This document shows, piece after piece, positions 7,989 to 14,720 of a stretch of DNA of 18,235 bases. The stretch comes from an uncultured Muribaculaceae bacterium (GTDB lineage: Bacteria > Bacteroidota > Bacteroidia > Bacteroidales > Muribaculaceae): the NCBI GenBank assembly GCA_910588035.1, contig CAJUPY010000032.1, positions 1 to 18,235 of the forward strand. Direction: 5' to 3'. Below the pieces are notes generated by a model that saw only the letters and a program-made list of their open reading frames with translations, made no database searches and was not told the DNA's origin. How positions within the stretch are numbered: the first letter of the stretch is position 1; each line of letters begins with the position of its first letter. A program made the translations under genes and the position numbers.

Positions 7989-8067
7989 AATTACATCTTA
8001 CCACAATAAGGCTACATGCCGCAGGTAATCATGACCTTGTCCCCGCGTACTCCGTGGGGATTTTTTT
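7989..8067 (+). ncRNA. tracrRNA of the type II-C system
   Basis: This roughly 79-nt RNA pairs with crRNA repeats so that RNase III and Cas9 can process and load them. The anti-repeat AATTACATCTTACCACAAT (7989-8007) pairs with the 5' part of the crRNA repeat by 16 Watson-Crick pairs, one terminal G-U and a symmetric two-base U-U internal loop (7998-7999). After it come a small hairpin GGC-TACAT-GCC (8010-8020), a hairpin with CAGGT/ACCTTG and one bulged base (8022-8039), then the terminator hairpin. It is read opposite to cas9 from its own promoter. Ends are inferred from promoter and terminator positions and are good to a few bases. Strand and identity are secure because the complementarity exists in only one orientation. 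Confidence 0.92.
8041..8067 (+). terminator. Terminator of the tracrRNA
   Basis: CCCCGCG pairs with CGTGGGG (one G-T wobble) around TACTC, followed by A and seven T. It doubles as the 3' hairpin of the tracrRNA. On the minus strand the hairpin is not followed by T, so it should not stop transcription arriving from the ATPase operon. Confidence 0.9.
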
Positions 8068-8102
8068 GTCGTAAGCAGGAAATGCGTTGATGATCGGTTG
8101 AA

Positions 8103-8411
8103 TCAGTAGAAAGGGCTGACAGAGTTGAGTATCCGCTTGATTCCGGCAATCTGGTTGTCGATGTAGTCGATCGAGGGCGAGATTATCGTTCTTTCGATCT
8201 CGGAGACAGCCGTGTTGTCGGGTTCGAGAAATTTTTTCTCATAGTGGTCTGCCACTTCGGCTGTGAAGCCTGAGTCGCGCAGTGAATCCAAGAGGTCTTT
8301 AGGTTGGGTGATCAGGTATGTCATCAGATTATGCCTGATGTCTTCAAGCATCGTTTTCAGTCCTTCAAGCCGCTGAAGCTGGTCTTCTAATGTGACTCTG
8401 TTTGTGTTCAT
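8103..8411 (-). CDS. Small helical protein of unknown function, last gene of the ATPase operon
   Basis: This 102-residue, probably all-helical protein has no signal peptide or membrane segment. I do not recognise a named family. A first amphipathic helix (about 7-46, LEDQLQRLEGLKTMLEDIRH) leads to a Gly turn, SGFTAEVADHYEKKF (about 47-61). A second helical stretch (about 68-96, SEIERTI, IDNQIAGIKRIL) follows. Size, helix-turn-helix layout and a Gly followed by an A..(Y/F)..F pattern at the turn recall WXG100/ESX-type substrates, but the Trp is absent and the likeness is weak. The gene starts one base after the stop of the preceding small gene. It is probably made with the FtsK-like ATPase and the coiled-coil membrane protein, perhaps as a partner or substrate. 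Confidence 0.8.
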   Translation of the reverse strand: MNTNRVTLEDQLQRLEGLKTMLEDIRHNLMTYLITQPKDLLDSLRDSGFTAEVADHYEKKFLEPDNTAVSEIERTIISPSIDYIDNQIAGIKRILNSVSPFY

Positions 8412-8412
8412 A

Positions 8413-8697
8413 TCACAACCCTTTCTTAATTAATTGATCAAGACTGTCTGATATATGGTCCAGCGCCGGAGCGTTCTGACCTTTGATTTTTTCGGTGAGA
8501 GATTCCAATTTGTTTTTCAATGGAGTGTATGACCCGTTGTAGAGAACGTTTACGACTTCGCCGAGTTGTTCTTCCTGACCAAGGGTTGACAGGGTTCTGA
8601 TATAATCGTCGAGTATACGTGTCACCCAGGCGCAGTAGCCTTGTTTTAAATAATTGGAATAGGTGTCTATTGCAATTTTCTGTTCAAGATATGTCAT
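8413..8697 (-). CDS. Small helical protein of unknown function, third gene of the ATPase operon
   Basis: With the ATG at 8697 this is a 94-residue helical protein (MTYLEQKIAIDTYSNYLKQG...). An in-frame ATG at 8760 would give 115 residues. The extra 21 residues are Pro/Thr/Asn-rich and overlap the upstream gene by 29 bp, while the bases just before 8697 are A-rich as in normal starts of this phylum, so I prefer 8697. It has no signal or membrane segment. A helix (about 1-50) is followed by the turn VLYNGSY (51-57) and another helix (58-90). The central Y-x-G between two helices, and the length near 100, recall the WXG100 fold, but this is only a suggestion. It lies 34 bp after the coiled-coil gene and one base before the next small gene. 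The function is unknown. Confidence 0.75.
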   Translation of the reverse strand: MTYLEQKIAIDTYSNYLKQGYCAWVTRILDDYIRTLSTLGQEEQLGEVVNVLYNGSYTPLKNKLESLTEKIKGQNAPALDHISDSLDQLIKKGL

Positions 8698-8731
8698 TGT
8701 GTTATGTGTGATTGGATTGTATTCAGTAGAT

Positions 8732-9982
8732 TCAATAGTCAGAGGAGGTTCTGTCGGCACTGTTTGTCGCTATATTCAGAAAGAATTTTATGATGAAGCC
8801 GAAAATGACAAATGCGAATCCGATTATGCACAGAATCACTTTCAGTACGGGCCAGATTGAACTCCAGTTGTCGTAGATTGATTTTATGATCAGCCATATG
8901 ATTATGACCGGAGAGAAGATCACATATCCGAGAATTTTGAAAGACTTTTTCCAGAGCGCGTTTTTTCTGGTGCGCTCAAGGTCTCTGACATGATTTTGCC
9001 AGGCGATGAAGTCATCGCAGGAGCATGCTGAGTCGATTATCTCCCGTTTAAGGCTTTCTTCATATCTTTTAGACAGGGCCGGTTTAGACAGGGTATATTT
9101 TTCGATGTCGTCGCCCTTGATTTTAAGCAGTTTGTCGGCTTCGGTTCTAAAAGAGTCCAGATTAAAGTCATTGTTGCGGGCGGTAGAGTGGTTTCTGACA
9201 GATTCATAGGTTCTTTTGAATTTGTCAAGTTGGTCTTTCCATAGCAAGACCGGTCGGGAGCAGACCTGTCGGTAGATTGCCGCAGCTTCTTTCTCCTCTT
9301 TTTCAAATTTCTGTCTCAGCGAGTCAAGATTGTGTGACAAGGATCTAACCGTGGCGAGATCTTTTGAAAAGTTTCCTGATGGGAGCAAATCAAGAGACTG
9401 ATTGATCTGTCTCAAAGTTTTTTTGCAACCATGGCGGTCGGCATATCCCGACATTGACGAAAGCCTCTTTTTCAGACTGTCGGTCTCGACATCAAGTGTA
9501 GACTGATCAGACTTCAGATAGCTGACCAGGGTCATCATCTCGGCTATGGTCTTTTCCACTTCGTCGGTCTTGTCGTCTAATTGGTCACAGACCATGTCGT
9601 TTTTGCAGTAATTGACAAGGTTCTCGGCAGAAGTGCAGATGACGGTTTTGTCATAGGCATCTGAGACGAGGTCAAACCGCGATGCTTCTTCTATCAGAGA
9701 TTCGATGGTGATGACTCTTGTCTGGAGGTTGAACAGCCGTGGTATCATTTCCCTAAAAGAGTCGTGTCCTGTCAAATTCAGATTGCATGAAGAGATGATT
9801 TTCGTTGAAAGGTCAGCATCAATTCCTTTGAAGAAGTCAAGAACAGTCTCCGCACTTTTGAGATAGTCGATTGTTCGGTCGGTATTATCAATGATTTCGG
9901 TCTCAGCCTTTGTTTTTGAGTGCCATTGAGAAATCAAATGATCCAACTCTCTGTTTATACGCTCATATTCGATTGTTTTCAT
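8732..9982 (-). CDS. Coiled-coil protein with two C-terminal membrane helices
   Basis: The 416-residue protein matches no family I know. Residues 1-345 are strongly helical and charged, with several heptad-like stretches (about 5-50, 135-175, 205-240, 245-290, 300-345), suggesting a long cytoplasmic coiled-coil or spectrin-like bundle. Two hydrophobic helices follow (about 348-369, ILGYVIFSPVIIIWLIIK, and 378-402, VLKVILCIIGFAFVIFGFII), joined by a short loop with two Trp. A 14-residue polar tail ends the chain. Without a signal peptide it should sit in the inner membrane with both ends in the cytoplasm. It starts 6 bp after the stop of the ATPase gene. The ATPase has no membrane segment, so this protein is the obvious candidate for its membrane anchor. 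That link is inferred from gene order only. Confidence 0.85.
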   Translation of the reverse strand: MKTIEYERINRELDHLISQWHSKTKAETEIIDNTDRTIDYLKSAETVLDFFKGIDADLSTKIISSCNLNLTGHDSFREMIPRLFNLQTRVITIESLIEEASRFDLVSDAYDKTVICTSAENLVNYCKNDMVCDQLDDKTDEVEKTIAEMMTLVSYLKSDQSTLDVETDSLKKRLSSMSGYADRHGCKKTLRQINQSLDLLPSGNFSKDLATVRSLSHNLDSLRQKFEKEEKEAAAIYRQVCSRPVLLWKDQLDKFKRTYESVRNHSTARNNDFNLDSFRTEADKLLKIKGDDIEKYTLSKPALSKRYEESLKREIIDSACSCDDFIAWQNHVRDLERTRKNALWKKSFKILGYVIFSPVIIIWLIIKSIYDNWSSIWPVLKVILCIIGFAFVIFGFIIKFFLNIATNSADRTSSDY

Positions 9983-9988
9983 GATGTT

Positions 9989-12670
9989 TTAAAGTTGGGT
10001 CAGGTTTTCAAAAGAGATGACAGACCGGTTTATTCTTGAGTAGGCTTTGCAGATTTCATATTCCTCTTTGTCGAGTTTGTTGTTATCGACGACCAAGGTT
10101 CCTGAGTCGATCATCCCGAACAGTCTGAATTTGTAATCAAATGCAGACATCGTCTGTGTGTCGGCTCCCTCGAGTAGAATCTTGTTTTCGAAGTATGGCC
10201 ACATCGAGTCACCGATGACTCCGTTTTTGCCGAACAGTTCAGCCGCACTCATGCTGTGGAGAATGCAGTGCATTCCCAGGGCCGGACCGTCTTTGATGAT
10301 TTCACACAGGGCCTCTGAGAGTGGTGGCCGCGTCATTGACAGAAGACCGGGTTGCGGACGAAGTTCAAACGCGCTCTGCATGTTGAAGACCGATATTAAA
10401 ATGCGGTTGCTGCTGTATCCTCCGGCAGATAGTTCTTCCTTGCGTCGGTCAAGTTCATTTTTCAGATCGGCCAGCGCATTTGACTTGCATAAGACAAAAC
10501 CGCTGTCAGTCGCGCACAAATTTTCAAAAGAGTTCTCAAACCGGTCGCCGGGAGCGGTGCAGTCGATCACGTAGAACCGGCTTCCCTCCGGACTTTGCTT
10601 TCTTGCCTGTATCATTGACAGACCTATGATATTGATTGCATCAGTAGTGTCACGTCCAATCAAAACGGAGTTTGACGCAGTTTGCCGACGATAGCAGACG
10701 CGGGTGTGGCTGTGCCTCAGAAAGTTCGGCACACCGAGATAAGTGTAGCAGTTGTGCCGGTCTTCCCTGAGTCTTGAAATTGCAATGTTTGCCGCAGCAT
10801 CGGCAGGTGAGCTGTCGCACACAATGCGCGGAGGTAGCGATGACATTCGTTCGTCGACAAATTTGTTTTCAAGAAACAAGACATGTTTCATGTAGTCGTC
10901 GGTCCATACATTTCTGAACACGACATTGCACGATTCGCTCTTGTCGGTCGAATTATGCATTATGCAGCGACCTTTTTCCCCTCCCAGTCTGGTCGCGCCA
11001 TCGTTTCCGATAATGGCCTTGCTGTCGTGGCTTTCCATTGTAAAGGCAAAACGGTAGCTGATCTGATTGTCGGCTTCACCGATGTTGACACCTGCCATGG
11101 TCTGGGTGCTGAGAATTACGAGAATGCCGAACTTTCGCCATTGTCTGATTCCGTTTATCAACAGGTTGCGTGCCTTGACAACGAGATCGCTGTCGTAGTT
11201 TGAACTTCTGAAGAGCCATTGGAATTCGTCCATCATCAGAACTATCCGCGGCATCGTGTTGCCGGTCATGGTTCGGTATTCGCTGACATTTGTGATTTGC
11301 CGTCTCAGTGTTTCGGTAGCTTCCTGGAATATTTTTGACCGACGAGTAGCTTCCCGGGTGAGATGTGTCAGAACGCGATAGGAAAACTCCATGCTGTTGA
11401 TGCTCATCAGGGCTTTGACGTGTGGCATGTTCCTGAACATTCCGAAGCCTGATCCGTCGCTGAAGTCCAGAAGATATAGTTCGAGTTCCTCGGGTGAATG
11501 ATACATGCACATCTGGGTGATTACGGTTTTCAGGAAAAAGGTTTTTCCAGTTCCTGATTTACCCCCTATGAGGGCGAAATAGTCAAGACAGTCGCTGCTT
11601 GTGTCGTCTCCCATATAGAAATTGAATGGGCGGCCTGACTCGTCGATTCCGACGGGAACGTTGATTCCGGCGACAGTGCTTGTTTTCCACAACTGATCAT
11701 TTTGTTTCATCTCCTCGACCCATTGATCCAGAACCATGGTGTTCACTCGTTCTTTCTTGTGGGAGTCGAAAAGTTTCTGAACAAAAGGCCCTATTGATGG
11801 TAGTTCAAGATCAAGGCTCACTTCGGTCGCATCTGAAACAGTTTTTCCATCGATAGAGATCGTATTGTCTTTTTCTGAAGAGACACAAGTGAAGAACTCG
11901 CGGGCTTTTCGAAGATCCATTTCAGAAAGTTGGCCGCTGTTCCCCGTTTTGTAGTTGACAAAAAAATAGATGCCGCTGTTACGGGCATTATTGTTTTTTA
12001 TGAGGTGGCATAATTCCAGTACATCTTCCCGGCTGAAGTTTTCAGGAAAGTCATCGATCAAGACAACCGTGTAGGGTTTCGCTTTGTTGGCCTTGTCTGA
12101 ATTGTGTGCTGTCAGATTGGCATATGCCGCCCGGTAGGTCTGATTCGACTCAACGATAATCGTGATCAGTTCTTTCATCATCTGCCCGACAGATGTCGGC
12201 GAACAGATGTTGGTGAACTTCAGACCGGGGTATCTTATCGCGCTTAATTGAGCGAAACTTGCGCCATAGTTTGCGTCTGCAAGATAGAAGTTGCACAGGC
12301 CGGGTCTTAGAGACAGAAGCAGACGGAACCCAATTTTCTGAAGCAACGTAGAACCGTCGGTTTCATAAGATGAAAACATGAAGGCGTTTGATTTCTCAAG
12401 ATCAAGTCTCAACGGCATTTCCACTGTTCCTGTATCATCTCCGAGGTTCAATTTTTTACAGCCTATTCTGATGTGTCCGGGCAACGTCATCATGTCTCCG
12501 AGACGCAACGTTGAGGTGTTTTCCAGATCGGAATCGTATGGCGGAATAAAGACAGTCTTCAATCGGTCGGCTGTCTTGATGATTTCGGTAGCTATTGTGT
12601 CTTTATCGGCTTGATATTGCGACAAGATGCTTTGTCTCAATGCAATAGCAGAATTGATTAGTTTACTCAT
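9989..12670 (-). CDS. FtsK/SpoIIIE-type ATPase with three modules, EccC/EssC-like
   Basis: The protein is 893 residues from the ATG at 12670. A TTG four codons upstream is possible but less likely. It has three RecA/FtsK-like modules. The central one (about 335-600) is canonical: Walker A GGKSGTGKT (369-377), LYLLDFSDGSGFGMF followed by MPHV (398-417), Walker B IVLMMDEF (476-483, Asp481-Glu482) and the ATQ-like sensor LVILSTQ (517-523). The first module (about 80-300) lacks Walker A (SSYETDGSTLL in its place) but keeps a Walker-B-like VVLIDDF (202-208). The third (about 630-890) is degenerate at both sites (LIGRDTTDAINIIG, ILISVFNM). A LLDF...LPHV-type segment and three tandem modules are typical of EccC/EssC motors of type VII secretion. 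FtsK and SpoIIIE themselves have one motor and a DNA-binding gamma domain, which is absent. There is no membrane helix. It is the first gene of a four-gene operon. It could move a protein or DNA, and the substrate is unknown. Confidence 0.88.
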   Translation of the reverse strand: MSKLINSAIALRQSILSQYQADKDTIATEIIKTADRLKTVFIPPYDSDLENTSTLRLGDMMTLPGHIRIGCKKLNLGDDTGTVEMPLRLDLEKSNAFMFSSYETDGSTLLQKIGFRLLLSLRPGLCNFYLADANYGASFAQLSAIRYPGLKFTNICSPTSVGQMMKELITIIVESNQTYRAAYANLTAHNSDKANKAKPYTVVLIDDFPENFSREDVLELCHLIKNNNARNSGIYFFVNYKTGNSGQLSEMDLRKAREFFTCVSSEKDNTISIDGKTVSDATEVSLDLELPSIGPFVQKLFDSHKKERVNTMVLDQWVEEMKQNDQLWKTSTVAGINVPVGIDESGRPFNFYMGDDTSSDCLDYFALIGGKSGTGKTFFLKTVITQMCMYHSPEELELYLLDFSDGSGFGMFRNMPHVKALMSINSMEFSYRVLTHLTREATRRSKIFQEATETLRRQITNVSEYRTMTGNTMPRIVLMMDEFQWLFRSSNYDSDLVVKARNLLINGIRQWRKFGILVILSTQTMAGVNIGEADNQISYRFAFTMESHDSKAIIGNDGATRLGGEKGRCIMHNSTDKSESCNVVFRNVWTDDYMKHVLFLENKFVDERMSSLPPRIVCDSSPADAAANIAISRLREDRHNCYTYLGVPNFLRHSHTRVCYRRQTASNSVLIGRDTTDAINIIGLSMIQARKQSPEGSRFYVIDCTAPGDRFENSFENLCATDSGFVLCKSNALADLKNELDRRKEELSAGGYSSNRILISVFNMQSAFELRPQPGLLSMTRPPLSEALCEIIKDGPALGMHCILHSMSAAELFGKNGVIGDSMWPYFENKILLEGADTQTMSAFDYKFRLFGMIDSGTLVVDNNKLDKEEYEICKAYSRINRSVISFENLTQL

Positions 12671-12711
12671 GACTTGATTCAAAGGTAGAGGGTGTGTTTG
12701 CCTTCAAAACG

Positions 12712-12719
12712 CAAAGATA
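12712..12719 (-). promoter_or_regulatory. Likely -7 element of the ATPase operon promoter
   Basis: TATCTTTG on the minus strand matches TAnnTTTG fully and lies 41 bp before the ATG at 12670, giving a leader of about 35 nt. No TTTG-like box stands 19-21 nt upstream, so the promoter may be weak or activator dependent. The rest of the 98-110 bp gap to the next gene shows no other feature. Confidence 0.5.
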
Positions 12720-12780
12720 TGAAAAAAATGTGATTATTCTTTCGGTTATGTGCTCATCATCAATAAATTGTGAAATTTCA

Positions 12781-13404
12781 TCATTGCCGGTCTATCTTCG
12801 GTCTCAACTCTTTCAGGAATATCGGGGCAGCGATGATGCGGTAGTGGGGATTGTAGGTCGACTCGAAGATCTTGCTGTGGTGCACGACGTAGTCACCGCG
12901 TTTGAGCAGGGAGTCGATCTCGGCGCGGTCTGTCTCATAGCCGGGGAGTTTGAGGTTCATCGAGTCAATGACGCCGATTATTACTTTCCACTGATTTTTC
13001 CACATCTCGATGTCGACAGGAGCCACATCGGCCATGCTGCGGGTGAAAGCGTCGAAAAACCGGTCGAACGAGATTTTGTTTTCCGCGATCACCCTGAGCT
13101 CGACGCGATAGTAGTTTGACCGGTATCCGGTCGGCTCATAGAGCGGGCAGCGTGATCTTGTCGTGTCGGTGAGCTCAGAGCGGAGATACCGTTCTGCGGC
13201 GGCAGGATCGGCCAGCAGGTGTCCAGGGCCGAAGTTGTCTTGAAAGAAGTTTTTGTAGAGATCACGTAGGGTCGAACGTGGATAGGTCTGCATCTGTCGG
13301 CTGACCGCCTCGCGGATCGCGTCGGTCGTGCCGCTTTGAGATGTGGCGGGAAAAGATGTCAGTGACATCACGGTCGCCAGAATCAGGGTTGTGAGTCGTT
13401 TCAT
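12781..13404 (-). CDS. Secreted protein of unknown function
   Basis: This 207-residue protein has a clear Sec signal peptide: MKR, a hydrophobic stretch, then a likely cleavage after about residue 23 in FPATSQS. It has no lipoprotein Cys, so it should be periplasmic. The mature part is mostly helical, with the segment QDNFGPGHLLADPAAAERYL (55-74) and a Trp/Ile-rich region MWKNQWKVIIGVIDSMNLKL. I do not recognise the family and see no catalytic motif I could defend. It starts 15 bp after the DUF1232 gene stops and is the last gene of the operon that begins with YfhO. No clear terminator is visible in the 98 bp downstream before the ATPase gene. Confidence 0.8.
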   Translation of the reverse strand: MKRLTTLILATVMSLTSFPATSQSGTTDAIREAVSRQMQTYPRSTLRDLYKNFFQDNFGPGHLLADPAAAERYLRSELTDTTRSRCPLYEPTGYRSNYYRVELRVIAENKISFDRFFDAFTRSMADVAPVDIEMWKNQWKVIIGVIDSMNLKLPGYETDRAEIDSLLKRGDYVVHHSKIFESTYNPHYRIIAAPIFLKELRPKIDRQ

Positions 13405-13419
13405 TTCTGTTTTGGTTTT

Positions 13420-13803
13420 TCACAGAATCTTCAGTTCTGAGTCTTTGACATCGCCGAACCATGTTTCGAGTTTCCGGCGTGCTTTTGTGTGGATTTCAGG
13501 GGTGATGTTGTTCCAGACTGCTTTCAAAGCCCATGTTATGGCGGCCAGGTCATCAGAGAAACCGACAACGGGCATCAGGTCGGGAACAAGGTCGAGAGGA
13601 AGAATGAAGTATCCGATCGCGCCATATATCTTGGCTTTGTCGGCAGCAGGCGTTGCCGGATCGGTGGCTGTGTAATAGAGCAGCAGAACACCATAGATGA
13701 CTTTTGCGCCCGCTTTTTTAGCGACGCCGGCGATTTTGTCCCACATGTCGGCGGGGTTGAAATATTGTCTGTAGGAGAGATAGTCGTTGAGTTTCTTTGT
13801 CAT
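13420..13803 (-). CDS. DUF1232 (YkvA-like) small membrane protein
   Basis: This 127-residue protein carries the DUF1232 signature IYGAIGYFILPLDLVPDLMPVVGFSDDLAAI (about 59-89), whose LPLDLVPD and GFSDD parts are diagnostic. A second hydrophobic stretch (about 33-45, AKVIYGVLLLYYT) makes it a likely inner-membrane protein. YkvA-type proteins are widespread and without an agreed function. It starts 8 bp after the XerD stop, in the same operon. Confidence 0.9.
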   Translation of the reverse strand: MTKKLNDYLSYRQYFNPADMWDKIAGVAKKAGAKVIYGVLLLYYTATDPATPAADKAKIYGAIGYFILPLDLVPDLMPVVGFSDDLAAITWALKAVWNNITPEIHTKARRKLETWFGDVKDSELKIL

Positions 13804-13811
13804 GGCCTTGT

Positions 13812-14720
13812 TTACAGATTTCGCGGGTGGTGCATGATGATTTCCTCGCGCAGACGGGTGGAGTCGAGGTGGAGATATATTTCAGTCGTGGCGATCGACT
13901 CATGGCCGAGCATCTGTTGTATCGCCCGCAGGTTCGCGCCCCCTTCGAGCAGATGTGTCGCGAATGAGTGGCGCAGGGTGTGGGGCGAGATTTCTTTTCT
14001 GATACCGGCGAGCGAGGCGAGGCGTCTGACAATGGTGAATATCATCTGGCGTGTCAGCCTGTGTCCGCGCCGGTTGAGAAAGACTATGTTTTCCTCGCCG
14101 GGCTTAATGTCGAGATTCTCGCGTTCGACCAGATAATCGGTGATCTCGTCAGCGGCGATCTGCGACACTGGCACGAGGCGTTGTTTGTTGCCTTTTCCGT
14201 CAACGACGAGATAGCCGTCGTTGAGAAACAGTTTTCCTATCTCGAGGTTTACCAGCTCGCTCACGCGTAGACCGCACCCATAGATCGTCTCCATGATCGC
14301 CCTGTTGCGACGGCCTTCGGGTGTCGACAGGTCTATCGCTGCGATCATTGCATCGATCTCGTCTACTGTCAGCACTTCGGGCAGATGTTTACCCATGCGC
14401 GGCGTCTCAAGTTTGAGGGTCGGGTTTATGTCGAGGTAGTTGTCGAGGCACAGAAATCTGAAAAATGATTTCAGCCCTGAGATTATGCGAGCCTGGGAGC
14501 GGGGCGCGATGCCGAGATCATGGAGTGCGGCGATGAACTCCTGTAGCACTTCGGGGGTGACGTCGCGCAGCATTATGCCACCCTGGGCGAGGTAGGCTAT
14601 GAATTTCTCTATATCAAAGAGATAGCTGACGCGGGTGTTCTCGCTCAGTCCGCGTTCAAGCCCGATGTAGGCGGCGAAAGCCTTCACGACACGGTCAACA
14701 TCGTTTATCTCCCGACTCAT
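13812..14720 (-). CDS. xerD: Tyrosine recombinase XerD
   Basis: The 302-residue site-specific recombinase resolves chromosome dimers at dif together with XerC. The N-terminal SAM-like DNA-binding domain covers about 1-105. The catalytic domain shows Arg152 (GCGLRVSELVNL), Lys176 (VDGKGNKQRLVPV), His247 and Arg250 (SPHTLRHSFATHLLEGG), His273 (MLGHESIATTEIYLHLD) and the nucleophile Tyr282. All are intact and the length is normal for Xer proteins. The ATG at 14720 overlaps the preceding gene by four bases (ATGA), indicating coupled translation. A longer in-frame extension to 14984 is rejected because it is Arg/His-rich and lies over the upstream gene. XerC/CodV-type naming is possible. The operon position with core genes argues for a housekeeping Xer, not a mobile-element integrase. 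Confidence 0.92.
   Translation of the reverse strand: MSREINDVDRVVKAFAAYIGLERGLSENTRVSYLFDIEKFIAYLAQGGIMLRDVTPEVLQEFIAALHDLGIAPRSQARIISGLKSFFRFLCLDNYLDINPTLKLETPRMGKHLPEVLTVDEIDAMIAAIDLSTPEGRRNRAIMETIYGCGLRVSELVNLEIGKLFLNDGYLVVDGKGNKQRLVPVSQIAADEITDYLVERENLDIKPGEENIVFLNRRGHRLTRQMIFTIVRRLASLAGIRKEISPHTLRHSFATHLLEGGANLRAIQQMLGHESIATTEIYLHLDSTRLREEIIMHHPRNL

Noticed and set aside
9989..12670. ATPase as DNA translocase FtsK/SpoIIIE or phosphorothioation-linked DptH
   Set aside because: There is no membrane domain or gamma DNA-binding domain as in FtsK/SpoIIIE, three modules instead of one, and no dnd/dpt genes nearby.
12671..12682. TTG start adding four residues to the ATPase
   Set aside because: An ATG at 12670 lies just downstream at a normal distance from the -7 element, and the extra residues add nothing recognisable.
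13812..14720. XerD as the integrase of a mobile island carrying the defence genes
   Set aside because: It is co-transcribed with core-type genes, has housekeeping Xer length and motifs, and is separated from the defence genes by other core-type genes.
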